Source of the DNA: Candidatus Beckwithbacteria bacterium
GTDB lineage: Bacteria > Patescibacteriota > Microgenomatia > UBA1400 > UBA1449
Reading direction: 5' to 3'
Assembly (NCBI GenBank): GCA_012798485.1
Contig: JAAZND010000043.1
Coordinates: 1 to 8,610 of the forward strand
Length of the DNA stretch: 8,610 bases
The position numbers and the translations under genes are program-made. A model generated the notes under the pieces. That model ran no database searches. It saw only the letters and a program-made list of their open reading frames with translations, and had not been told where the DNA came from. Positions 1-6,197 of the stretch are shown here, piece by piece (positions within the stretch are counted from its first letter, which is position 1; each line of letters begins with the position of its first letter).

Positions 1-24
1 GGGATTGGTTGTGTCTTTGGCCAT
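1..24 (-). CDS. Start of an unidentified protein, cut by the window edge
   Basis: Only eight codons are visible, reading MAKDTTNP, and the gene continues beyond base 1. The start is well supported: an ATG at 22–24 is preceded by the purine-rich ribosome site AAAGGA (31–36) at a 6-nt spacing, the best such site on the minus strand of this window. Eight residues do not allow a family assignment. The gene lies downstream of the 87-residue protein in the same direction. A strong hairpin with a T tract (39–97) sits between them, so it is either a separate unit or is controlled by that hairpin. Confidence 0.6.
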
Positions 25-30
25 ATATTT

Positions 31-36
31 TCCTTT
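31..36 (-). promoter_or_regulatory. Ribosome binding site AAAGGA of the left-edge gene
   Basis: On the minus strand AAAGGA stands 6 nt before the ATG at 22–24. Most other minus-strand genes here have no comparable site, so this one decides the start of the edge gene. It begins only a few bases after the T tract of the hairpin at 39–97. Confidence 0.6.
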
Positions 37-38
37 AT

Positions 39-97
39 AAAAATAGGGCTGCACTTCTAAACACACGCATCTGGCGTATATTCAGAAGCCACAGCCC
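39..97 (-). terminator. Long hairpin with T tract: terminator or leader attenuator
   Basis: On the minus strand GGGCTG (97–92) pairs with CAGCCC (51–46). Inside it CTTCT (88–84) pairs with AGAAG (58–54), and ATACGC (79–74) pairs with GCGTGT (68–63) through one G·U pair, leaving a 5-nt loop. The stem is followed by TATTTTTA. The G·U pair would be a C/A mismatch in the plus-strand transcript, so the structure favours minus-strand RNA. It can end the peptidase–kinase operon. However, only two bases separate its T tract from the ribosome site of the next gene, leaving no room for a promoter between, so it may instead be a leader attenuator. Confidence 0.6.
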
Positions 98-132
98 CGA
101 TAGTTTCGTTAGACTAACTTCCTAATGAGTTA

Positions 133-162
133 ATAGTAATCAACAGGAGATGATATCTTCAA
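133..162 (-). promoter_or_regulatory. Weak promoter candidate for the left-edge gene
   Basis: Minus-strand TTGAAG (162–157) and TACTAT (138–133) are separated by 18 bases and resemble -35 and -10 boxes, each at about 4 of 6 positions. Transcription would begin near 126 and include the hairpin at 39–97 in a leader of about 100 nt. The match is poor enough in AT-rich DNA to be chance. Confidence 0.2.
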
Positions 163-199
163 TAATGTTTGTGGTTGTTTCTGTCAGAAGAGGGGAATT

Positions 200-463
200 C
201 TATTCGAAAGTGATCTGTATATCTTCTTTTAAGTTTGTGATTTTTTTCGTACTTTGATTCCAGTTAACCTCTATGTCTATTTTAAGTTCGCTCTCTAAGC
301 GTGGGGTAATATAAACAAAGGTTTCTTCATCCAACTTGGCTTTAATTTTCTTATTATTTAACACTTGGTAACCGGTTAACAAATCATTGTCAGGAGATTT
401 TCTCAAAGCCTCGAGCTTTAATTTGTTTAATATTAGTTGGTAATTAATATTTAATGTTTTCAT
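200..463 (-). CDS. Small hypothetical protein coupled to the giant kinase gene
   Basis: This 87-residue protein is not recognised. It is charged and soluble, with no signal peptide, membrane segment or cysteine. The first ~20 residues look helical, and the rest alternates hydrophobic and charged residues (for example FVYITPRLESELKIDIEVNW, residues 49–68), as in a small beta-rich fold. Its ATG overlaps the TGA of the 1375-residue gene in an ATGA arrangement (460–463). Its translation is therefore probably coupled to that gene, and no separate ribosome site is needed. This tight link suggests a shared role, perhaps as a partner or modulator of the kinase-domain protein, which is inference only. 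The gene ends in TAG. The same frame stays open for 19 more codons to a TGA at 140–142. Confidence 0.7.
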   Translation of the reverse strand: MKTLNINYQLILNKLKLEALRKSPDNDLLTGYQVLNNKKIKAKLDEETFVYITPRLESELKIDIEVNWNQSTKKITNLKEDIQITFE

Positions 464-3400
464 ATATAGTTAATACCTACACGCTCGGCCATTTTTGCTT
501 GAGCACGAACATTCTTAAAGAATAAACTAAACCGTATCGGTATATGGATACCTTTCTTTTTTAATGTTAAAAGTATATTGTTCGCAATCACCAAATCAGA
601 CTTACCCTCACTTCTGGCATCAATTACTGTTTTTAGTACATCGGTCATTATTTTAAGAGTATTGACAATACCACCCTTCCCTTTATTTTCAGGAAGACCT
701 AAAAGATAATTTATAGCCTGAAATCCTACTCGTAAGTCAAATTGACCTTCAAGCAATGGTTTAATAATTGATACTTCTTGATTGGACATTTCTAGGTAAT
801 AACCTCTATCTATCCAGTATAACTTTCCATCTGTTCCCATACGAACATTTCCGATATGTACATCAGAGTGTACTCGAGCTAAGCTGTCTATTGGTGAAAC
901 AGTTTCTGCTTGATGTTTGAAACTCTTTATTGTAGCTTCTACAAATGGCCTGGCTTGGTCAGCCCCTTCTTTATTAAGGATTTCGCTTACGTTTTTCCCT
1001 TCCACAAAACCCTCAACTTTTACATATTTTGTTCCAGTTTGAGTTGTATCAGGAGCCGTAACAGTAACTTTTTGTCCGTTACTTGTGGTTACTTCAAATC
1101 CATTATTTATTTCTTCAAAAACCTGATTATTTCTCTCATAAGAGGTGGTGTTGATATCTTCAACTAGCCAGTCTTCTAGGTCAGAAATTAATGTCAAGGC
1201 AAGATCATAGCTTGCATTTGATTGTCCTGATCGCATGCGCTGTAAGACTGCTCTAGCGTCTACTATATTTTGTCGAACAAAATCTTCTGCGTTAGGATTT
1301 AGCACCTTAACAATTTTTTCAGTATCATCATTCATTGTTGCTACATATACTGTCATGGTAGAGCCCCCTGCCAATGTCGGGCTTAGGCTCTTTAGGTTTC
1401 TCCAGAAATTCTGTAATTCTTGACTTGCGCCGTCTTTTGTCGCCTCTCTCCTTAATGTTTGATACGCAGTGTATTTCAATTGCCCCCGAACTTGATCGTA
1501 GACTTCATCGAACTTAGCTTGATAGCTGTTAGGTAGTTCAACATATTGACCAAGTAACTGTAGAAAACGTACACCTACAGCACCCATGTTTTTCGAAAAC
1601 TCTAACACAACTTCCACTGGCTCCATCTGTTCTGCACTAACTTCCCTCTGTTGTATATCCACTAATTCTGTAAGCCGGTCTTTTGCAGCATCAATTGACC
1701 GAAGGGCATCAGATATACCTTCCCTTGAACTTAGCGGATTAAAATCAAGAACTTTTGCCATATCGTTAACAGAAGGATAATTTGCTTCTATCCATTTACG
1801 ATATTCCTCATATTCTTGTCTTTGTCTTTGTCTTTGTCTTTGTCGGTCATATGTAGTTTCAGCACGAGCTACGCTGTCCTTACTTCTCTCGAGTGATTCA
1901 TCAAGTCGTTTTGTGTATTCTCCATGTATATAACTTATCGCTTCCTGGTTTGAACCTTTTTGTGGAGGTGCTAAGAAAAGCCTTTCCCGTAAAATGCTGG
2001 CTATTGGTTGATATAACTTTGCAGGATCTACCACCTTTAGTCCAGAGTCGACGATTCTATCGATAAGATCAACCAGACCGGTATCCTCGGGAGTAGACTT
2101 AATTTGCTCCATTAACAAGCTGTGCAGTTTTTGCCGACCCTCAGGTGTCATAAGCACACCCTCTTTCGAAATTAGCATTTTCCTTAACAGAATATCTGTT
2201 TCTGTCTGACCTAATTTTTGGTAAAAACTTTGTACAAACGACTCAAAAGGTACAAATTGATGCTGGGCACCGCCCTCAATCTTTACATCTGTCAAACCAT
2301 TCTTACTTGTTGGGATGGCAAGGCGATAGGGAGTAGCCATTGTAGGCATATACGTTTCGTACCACACTTTTGCTAGTAACGAACGAAGTTTTGTATCGTC
2401 TTGTTGTGACTCTATAGATGCCTCAAATACTTCAAGGGAATGTTTAGTAAAGAAGTTTTCAAAAATATAATCAATTCCTGCAGCGGCGGTTACTCTTTCA
2501 TCTCCTCTTTCATGCACGTTATCGAAATATTCTTCCATAAGGGCTTGCGCCTTTTGAAGTTGCTCAGGGGTTCTTATTAAATTTTCTTGATACCAATCAA
2601 TAGCCTTTATAGGGAAACCGTCTTTGTCTATCAATTCTTTTAGATATGCCGTTGCTTCATCACAATCCATTAACTTAACAATTTGTACTTCAAGCTCAGA
2701 ACGTAATTTGGCAGATAGTCTTCTGTCGTCTAAAATTCCAACCATTTCGTGCAGCATTTTTAAGTCTTCAACAGAGTTTTTACTTATTTCCAAATTACCT
2801 ACTTCACCCATTACTTCCTCTACCAAAGGGGCCATAAACGTAGCGACTGATTGGTTTGACCCAAACCAGTTCGCCTCAGGTTCTCGCGTTTGTTTGTTCC
2901 CAAATTCGGTGAGTAACGTAGAAAGATTTCTAACTTGCTTTATTCTTTCTCTTAGCGGAACTTCACTTGACTGCCAAGATTGAAAATAAGAATCACGTAA
3001 TGCTATAAAGTTAGGACTGTGGAGAATTTTTCCCCAATCCAGTTCATAATGTCTCTCTTTGTATGAAGTCATGCCGTGGCCACCAACTTCGCCATAGGCA
3101 ATTAACTGGTTAAAAATCAAGGTAGCAGCGTTAGGAGAGATGTCACCAAGATTTATAGAATCTACAACTCTTTGATATTCGTTATATGCCCGATCTTCAT
3201 TTCCTCCAATAGTAAGTCTTTGAGCATAATTAATACTTAGCAATAGCTGAATATCTCTATTATTTATTCCTAGGCTTTCAAGTAATTGCTCAGGTGAAGA
3301 CCCGTTGAGTTTTTTAAGTTCAGCTTGCAATTCTGGCGTCAATAATCTGGATTGCTGTATTAGTGCAAAGACATATCGCTTATCCTCAGGAGTTGGTACG

Positions 3401-4587
3401 TATTCGTTGTAAAGTTTGCTTTCAATCTCTGCAAGCAATTTATATGAAAAATCTATATCTCTCTCGGAGAGTCTAGCCGTACCGCAATACTTATTAAAAG
3501 CCTCAATGCCATTTTGCTCAATGAAGGCAACAACCCCTCTTGTATCTTTTGCGTCAGCTAATTTCAATAAGCCATCTAGTAAGGGGTCTTCTGCGCGTTG
3601 GTATTCGACCATAAAACTTCGTTCATAATCGTCGCGCATATCATAGGGAAGATCCAGATACAAGGCTCCAGCCATTATCTTAAGTTCCCAATTTTTATGT
3701 TTTTCCATTTGCTCGGGATCTATATATTTTGCTTCTCTAGCAAAGAACTCTTTGTTTAACCGAATAAGATCTGGTTTTATTCTAGGAGCGTATTGAATGA
3801 TTGCTTGAGGTGTATCACGATCGTAAAGTTGAGGATTCATTCCCTGAAGCTGAGATACATAATATCTCTGTGCATCAGTTTTAACCTCGCCTAGATAGCG
3901 ACTAGTCCAATCAGCACCAGTAGTTCCTGGCTCCGATCCTAGTACCACTCCAACTTTTTCAACAATATCAAAAGATTTACTATAACCCCTGGGATCTGGA
4001 CTTAGCCCCTTAAGCGTTGATAAGAAAAACATGTCTTTACTTGAATACTGCCAAGTATCGGGAAACATACTAAAGACTCTTCTTGGAAATTCTGATGTTG
4101 ATGGTTCATAACCCAGTCGTTGAACTTGGGGATGATTTTTTACCAGCTGAGCAAAAGCAATTAAATCAGATTCTGTACTTAAAGACCTGATCAATTTTCC
4201 GGCATAATCAATGTTTGAAAATCCACCTTTAGATACTCTTTGAATATCATTCGCGGGCTCTTGAAGTTCGCCAAATCTTCTGTCCATTACCTCTGTATAA
4301 AGAACAATTCTCATCCAGTAAGCTTCTTTTTGTGATAATCCAGGTATTGACGTCTGAATTCTTTGATCAACCTCATTATCTACATAGGTCATTAAATCGT
4401 ACGCTCGATAAATTTCGTTACTATCGACACCTTTTTGTTTATTATCCCAAGAAAATTGGGAAGTGACTCTATTGGCAAGATAACTATGAAAATCCAAAAT
4501 TGCACTAGGACTAAGTTTTTTGACCTCTTGTCTCAGAGCCTGTTCAGTTTGCCCATTTTCCGTTAAATGATAAAGTCGGTCAAACAA
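460..4587 (-). CDS. Giant helical protein with C-terminal AarF/ABC1/UbiB-like kinase domain
   Basis: The protein has 1375 residues from a TTG start. Residues 1 to about 890 are mostly helical, without a recognised domain, membrane span or signal peptide. A charged coiled-coil-like linker follows, holding an Arg-Gln repeat near residues 915–924. From about 980 to the end the sequence follows the ABC1 family. There is a degenerate KxGQ-like site RFLQ (1007–1010), a nucleotide loop AGGS (1073–1076), ATP-lysine K1094 in KIVKVLNP and helix-C glutamate E1151. The catalytic loop HSDVHIGN (1240–1247) has D1242 and N1247, and metal-binding D1260 lies in DRG in place of DFG. The terminal helices also match ABC1 proteins. 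All catalytic residues are present, so an active kinase or ATPase is likely; the substrate is unknown. UbiB proteins normally serve quinone synthesis, and nothing here points to that. The start is doubtful: the frame is open to 4707 but holds no ATG upstream, and the TTG has no clear ribosome site. Confidence 0.8.
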   Translation of the reverse strand: MFDRLYHLTENGQTEQALRQEVKKLSPSAILDFHSYLANRVTSQFSWDNKQKGVDSNEIYRAYDLMTYVDNEVDQRIQTSIPGLSQKEAYWMRIVLYTEVMDRRFGELQEPANDIQRVSKGGFSNIDYAGKLIRSLSTESDLIAFAQLVKNHPQVQRLGYEPSTSEFPRRVFSMFPDTWQYSSKDMFFLSTLKGLSPDPRGYSKSFDIVEKVGVVLGSEPGTTGADWTSRYLGEVKTDAQRYYVSQLQGMNPQLYDRDTPQAIIQYAPRIKPDLIRLNKEFFAREAKYIDPEQMEKHKNWELKIMAGALYLDLPYDMRDDYERSFMVEYQRAEDPLLDGLLKLADAKDTRGVVAFIEQNGIEAFNKYCGTARLSERDIDFSYKLLAEIESKLYNEYVPTPEDKRYVFALIQQSRLLTPELQAELKKLNGSSPEQLLESLGINNRDIQLLLSINYAQRLTIGGNEDRAYNEYQRVVDSINLGDISPNAATLIFNQLIAYGEVGGHGMTSYKERHYELDWGKILHSPNFIALRDSYFQSWQSSEVPLRERIKQVRNLSTLLTEFGNKQTREPEANWFGSNQSVATFMAPLVEEVMGEVGNLEISKNSVEDLKMLHEMVGILDDRRLSAKLRSELEVQIVKLMDCDEATAYLKELIDKDGFPIKAIDWYQENLIRTPEQLQKAQALMEEYFDNVHERGDERVTAAAGIDYIFENFFTKHSLEVFEASIESQQDDTKLRSLLAKVWYETYMPTMATPYRLAIPTSKNGLTDVKIEGGAQHQFVPFESFVQSFYQKLGQTETDILLRKMLISKEGVLMTPEGRQKLHSLLMEQIKSTPEDTGLVDLIDRIVDSGLKVVDPAKLYQPIASILRERLFLAPPQKGSNQEAISYIHGEYTKRLDESLERSKDSVARAETTYDRQRQRQRQRQEYEEYRKWIEANYPSVNDMAKVLDFNPLSSREGISDALRSIDAAKDRLTELVDIQQREVSAEQMEPVEVVLEFSKNMGAVGVRFLQLLGQYVELPNSYQAKFDEVYDQVRGQLKYTAYQTLRREATKDGASQELQNFWRNLKSLSPTLAGGSTMTVYVATMNDDTEKIVKVLNPNAEDFVRQNIVDARAVLQRMRSGQSNASYDLALTLISDLEDWLVEDINTTSYERNNQVFEEINNGFEVTTSNGQKVTVTAPDTTQTGTKYVKVEGFVEGKNVSEILNKEGADQARPFVEATIKSFKHQAETVSPIDSLARVHSDVHIGNVRMGTDGKLYWIDRGYYLEMSNQEVSIIKPLLEGQFDLRVGFQAINYLLGLPENKGKGGIVNTLKIMTDVLKTVIDARSEGKSDLVIANNILLTLKKKGIHIPIRFSLFFKNVRAQAKMAERVGINYI
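1815..1844 (-). repeat. Hexanucleotide tandem repeat inside the giant gene
   Basis: Four perfect plus-strand copies of TTTGTC (1821–1844) and one imperfect copy (1815–1820) form a 30-bp microsatellite. On the coding strand it reads as alternating Arg and Gln codons and gives the RQRQRQRQ linker near residues 915–924. The unit is 6 bp, so copy-number changes add or remove two residues without a frameshift. Confidence 0.9.
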
Positions 4588-4707
4588 AAATTCTTGATAT
4601 TTTGGTGCGAGAGACGTCTCAGATAATTCAGTCGGCTTCTGCTCAGTATCTGCTTTACTCGAAGCAGCGTAATCTTTTACCGCATTTGAAGAATCTGCGC
4701 AGACTGC
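4588..4707 (-). other. Open upstream extension of the giant gene lacking a start codon
   Basis: The frame of the giant protein is open for 40 codons upstream of its TTG, back to a TAA at 4708–4710. It reads as plausible linker protein (for example VKDYAASSKADTEQKPTELS) but contains no ATG, GTG or other TTG. It overlaps the last ~30 bases of the peptidase reading frame, which ends at TAA 4677–4679. An ATG at 4683–4685 is one base out of frame. One extra base just after it would give a start reading MAVKDYAASS. This suggests a single-base deletion or assembly error, or an ancestral fusion with the peptidase. Confidence 0.55.
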
Positions 4708-4778
4708 TTATCTTTTGAGAAACCGTGAGCGAAATCCACCCCATGACTAGGAAGGTTATGGAACATTTCCAATACCCT
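4677..4778 (-). pseudogene. C-terminal part of the M48 peptidase gene after the in-frame TAG
   Basis: Directly after the TAG at 4779–4781 the same frame continues for 33 sense codons to TAA at 4677–4679, reading RVLEMFHNLPSHGVDFAHGF and then SKDKQSAQILQMR. This fits the usual end of M48-type peptidases: an AGY-D/N-P segment, a helix with LE, then an H-P/G-x-S/T motif and a short helix. The peptidase frame therefore appears to be about 217 residues with one amber codon inside, instead of naturally ending at TAG. It is unlikely to be translated unless the TAG is read through. Confidence 0.65.
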
Positions 4779-5330
4779 CTAGTACGATGTAGGGTTGTAG
4801 CCAGCGCTATCCAGTTTTTCGACTACCATTGCATCAGCTGTATATTCTTGAATTCGAGGAACAGCAAATCTTGCAATAGCTTCTTGGGCACTATCAGGAT
4901 CATTTGTACTATCATGAATTTCTGTATCGCCCTTTTCTATATGCGTTATTTCGTGCGCTAAAACACTTGCTACCTCTGAAGTCGTCTGAAGATGTCCTAA
5001 TAAACCACTAAATACATAAACTGTATCCCCTAAAGCAAATGCATTAATTTGAGGGTGGTTTATAATTCGATATTTTATTTTACCTTTAAATTCATCATTT
5101 TCGAGTTTGCCTGCAATTTCCGCTAACTTAGCACCCTCTGGTGTAGACTCATCTGAAAGCGAATATGTTTCTTGATAGTGCTTATGAACCTTGCCAATTC
5201 GAGGATCAAGGTAACTTTGCGTTTTTTCGGCTAGAGCAATTTCTGGAGTAGTAATAACTGGCTTTACTTCTGCACCTATCTGTTGTTCATGAGATACATT
5301 TATTTGTTCAAAACCTGATGTTTCTGCCAT
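4779..5330 (-). CDS. M48-family zinc metallopeptidase, interrupted by an in-frame TAG
   Basis: The visible product has 183 residues and is probably cytosolic, since it has no signal peptide or membrane helix. M48 peptidases cleave proteins with a zinc held by HExxH and a downstream glutamate. Here HEITH is at 126–130 and the ExxxD motif EYTAD puts the third ligand at E162. The segment NAFALGDTVYVFSGLL (96–111) is the typical strand and loop before the active-site helix. The first ~45 residues are polar and probably a flexible leader. The catalytic core is intact, but the chain stops at AGYNPTSY, just before the family's last helices, and the homologous-looking tail resumes in the same frame after the TAG. 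The ATG at 5328–5330 has no clear ribosome site. It is the first gene of the leftward group with the giant kinase-domain protein. Confidence 0.75.
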   Translation of the reverse strand: MAETSGFEQINVSHEQQIGAEVKPVITTPEIALAEKTQSYLDPRIGKVHKHYQETYSLSDESTPEGAKLAEIAGKLENDEFKGKIKYRIINHPQINAFALGDTVYVFSGLLGHLQTTSEVASVLAHEITHIEKGDTEIHDSTNDPDSAQEAIARFAVPRIQEYTADAMVVEKLDSAGYNPTSY

Positions 5331-5395
5331 AAATAATCTTTTCTGTTTAAGTTTATCATTTTGCTCGATATAAAGTCATCAAAACTCTATCAATC

Positions 5396-5424
5396 GAGAC
5401 TGTTAGATTTTGGTCTCTTTTTTT
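5396..5424 (+). terminator. Terminator-like hairpin facing rightward
   Basis: GAGAC (5396–5400) pairs with GTCTC (5413–5417), can be lengthened by two T·G pairs, and is followed directly by seven T residues (5418–5424). There is no plus-strand gene upstream in the window. It would stop transcripts running antisense to the peptidase gene, or it may be a relic. Confidence 0.4.
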
Positions 5425-5451
5425 ACAAGTTATAACTGTAATATCATTCCT

Positions 5452-5482
5452 AATTGCTGTTTCCACTAGGTGAAATGCAATT
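5452..5482. repeat. Imperfect inverted repeat (hairpin) in the peptidase leader region
   Basis: AATTGC (5452–5457) pairs with GCAATT (5477–5482). Inside, TTT and CAC pair with AAA and GTG around a 3-nt TAG loop, with one bulged C and a small internal loop. That gives about 12 pairs in 31 bases. There is no long T tract next to it, so a simple terminator is unlikely. In minus-strand RNA it would lie about 120 nt before the peptidase start. Confidence 0.45.
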
Positions 5483-5611
5483 TTCCTATTTATATACTAG
5501 ACTCATAAGTAATTCGATTCATTGTTCTTAGTTCTATCTTAATCCCTTTCTTTGAGAAAAATACCATTTCTTCAATTTAGCTCGTATCCTTATAGTTTCC
5601 AATTAGAAACT

Positions 5612-5637
5612 AAAAAACGTGACCGTTTTCTAACGGT
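5612..5637 (-). terminator. Probable terminator of tRNA-Gly
   Basis: In minus-strand RNA ACCGTT (5637–5632), loop AGAA and AACGGT (5627–5622) form a 6-bp hairpin followed, after CACG, by six T residues (5617–5612). It begins about 25 bases after the tRNA CCA end. The 4-base gap before the T tract makes it weaker than a textbook terminator. Confidence 0.5.
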
Positions 5638-5649
5638 TTTTCTAACGGT
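5626..5649. repeat. Perfect 12-bp tandem duplication TTTTCTAACGGT
   Basis: TTTTCTAACGGT occurs at 5626–5637 and again immediately at 5638–5649. Each copy carries one arm able to pair with ACCGTT at 5622–5627, so the terminator stem has two alternative partners. Confidence 0.85.
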
Positions 5650-5661
5650 GTGGGTGTGTCT

Positions 5662-5735
5662 TGGAGCGGGTAACGGGAATCGAACCCGTCTCTTCACCTT
5701 GGAAGGGTGACATAATACCACTATACCATACCCGC
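5662..5735 (-). tRNA. trnG: tRNA-Gly (anticodon UCC) with encoded CCA
   Basis: The 74-nt gene folds as a full cloverleaf. The acceptor GCGGGTA (5735–5729) pairs with TACCCGC (5672–5666), followed by discriminator T and an encoded CCA (5664–5662). The anticodon stem TCACC/GGTGA closes the loop CTTCCAA, with anticodon TCC at positions 34–36. The T arm is ACGGG-TTCGAAT-CCCGT and the variable loop has 4 nt. The D stem GTAT/TTAT is weak, with a G·T pair and a T-T mismatch. A U34 anticodon in principle reads all or most GGN glycine codons. The gene starts 38 nt after the stop of the 110-residue membrane protein, so co-transcription is possible. Confidence 0.95.
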
Positions 5736-5773
5736 ACTGTCAAAAAGATAAAGTTATTTTAAACCCTAATATC

Positions 5774-6106
5774 TTATTTTTCAATCAAATCTTTGGCTTG
5801 TTTTTGCTGTTCCATCGGTAAAGTTTTAATAATCGAATTTAGATCTAAGGAAGAACTGGAACTACTTATCCCTTTAGAATTTAAAAATACTTCTACAGCC
5901 TGATTAATAATTGATTTTGATTCTTTGAGAAATATAAAAGAATAAACAATACTTCCAACCATGATTAAAATAAAAATAATTTTCCAGATTAAAGACCAGT
6001 AATAAGAAGCTATCTGTAATTTTAAATATTGACGCAGTAATTTTTCTGTATCCTGATGTAGATAAAAATTTTGACTGGAATTAGGATCATCAATTATGCC
6101 TGCCAT
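5774..6106 (-). CDS. Small single-pass membrane protein, unknown function
   Basis: This 110-residue protein is not recognised. It has a polar N-terminal part with a likely amphipathic helix (about 19–34), one strongly hydrophobic segment at about residues 39–60 (rich in I, L, F, V), and then a polar C-terminal half. That half contains a run of six serines (81–86) and a charged helical end. There is no cleavable signal peptide or catalytic motif. It probably sits in the cytoplasmic membrane with short domains on each side. No ribosome site is visible before the ATG, as with several neighbours. It lies 91 nt downstream of the 175-residue membrane-anchored protein and may share a transcript with it. 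It could be a fast-evolving lineage-specific protein. Confidence 0.65.
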   Translation of the reverse strand: MAGIIDDPNSSQNFYLHQDTEKLLRQYLKLQIASYYWSLIWKIIFILIMVGSIVYSFIFLKESKSIINQAVEVFLNSKGISSSSSSLDLNSIIKTLPMEQQKQAKDLIEK

Positions 6107-6197
6107 AAAAATTTATATTCTTTGAACAAAGCCAAGAAGTTGATTAGAATTTCAAATCCTCGCTTTTAATCGAATATGATAAAATACCATTTTTATT

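Larger units (their letters stand above)
5331..5661. other. 331-nt gap between the peptidase gene and tRNA-Gly
   Basis: No convincing gene is present. The gap holds the tRNA terminator and its duplicated arm (5612–5649), a hairpin at 5452–5482 and a terminator-like hairpin facing the plus strand (5396–5424). The peptidase promoter should lie here on the minus strand. AT-rich hexamers such as TATATA occur near 5490–5500, but no pair with good spacing stands out. Confidence 0.6.

Noticed and set aside
910..1423. Plus-strand open frames opposite the kinase domain
   Set aside because: They lie entirely antisense to well-supported coding sequence and have no recognisable protein features or ribosome sites.
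1815..1844. Short repeats considered as a CRISPR-like array
   Set aside because: The 6-bp units are directly adjacent with no spacers and lie inside a coding frame.
2624..2983. 119-codon plus-strand frame
   Set aside because: It is a shadow of the helical part of the giant gene; the serine-rich composition reflects the opposite strand.
4677..4710. Programmed -1 frameshift joining peptidase and giant protein
   Set aside because: The relative frame is -1, but no X-XXY-YYZ slippery site is present in the overlap, and the amber codon upstream would still block it.
4725..4961. 78-codon plus-strand frame across the peptidase 3' region
   Set aside because: It is antisense to the HExxH-containing peptidase frame and its continuation, which have clear family motifs.
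5490..5567. 25-codon minus-strand frame in the 331-nt gap
   Set aside because: It is very short, has no properly spaced ribosome site and shows no recognisable sequence.
5745..5775. AAGATA/TATCTT inverted repeat with a short T tract before tRNA-Gly
   Set aside because: It has only six AT-rich pairs around a 19-nt loop, too weak to call a terminator.
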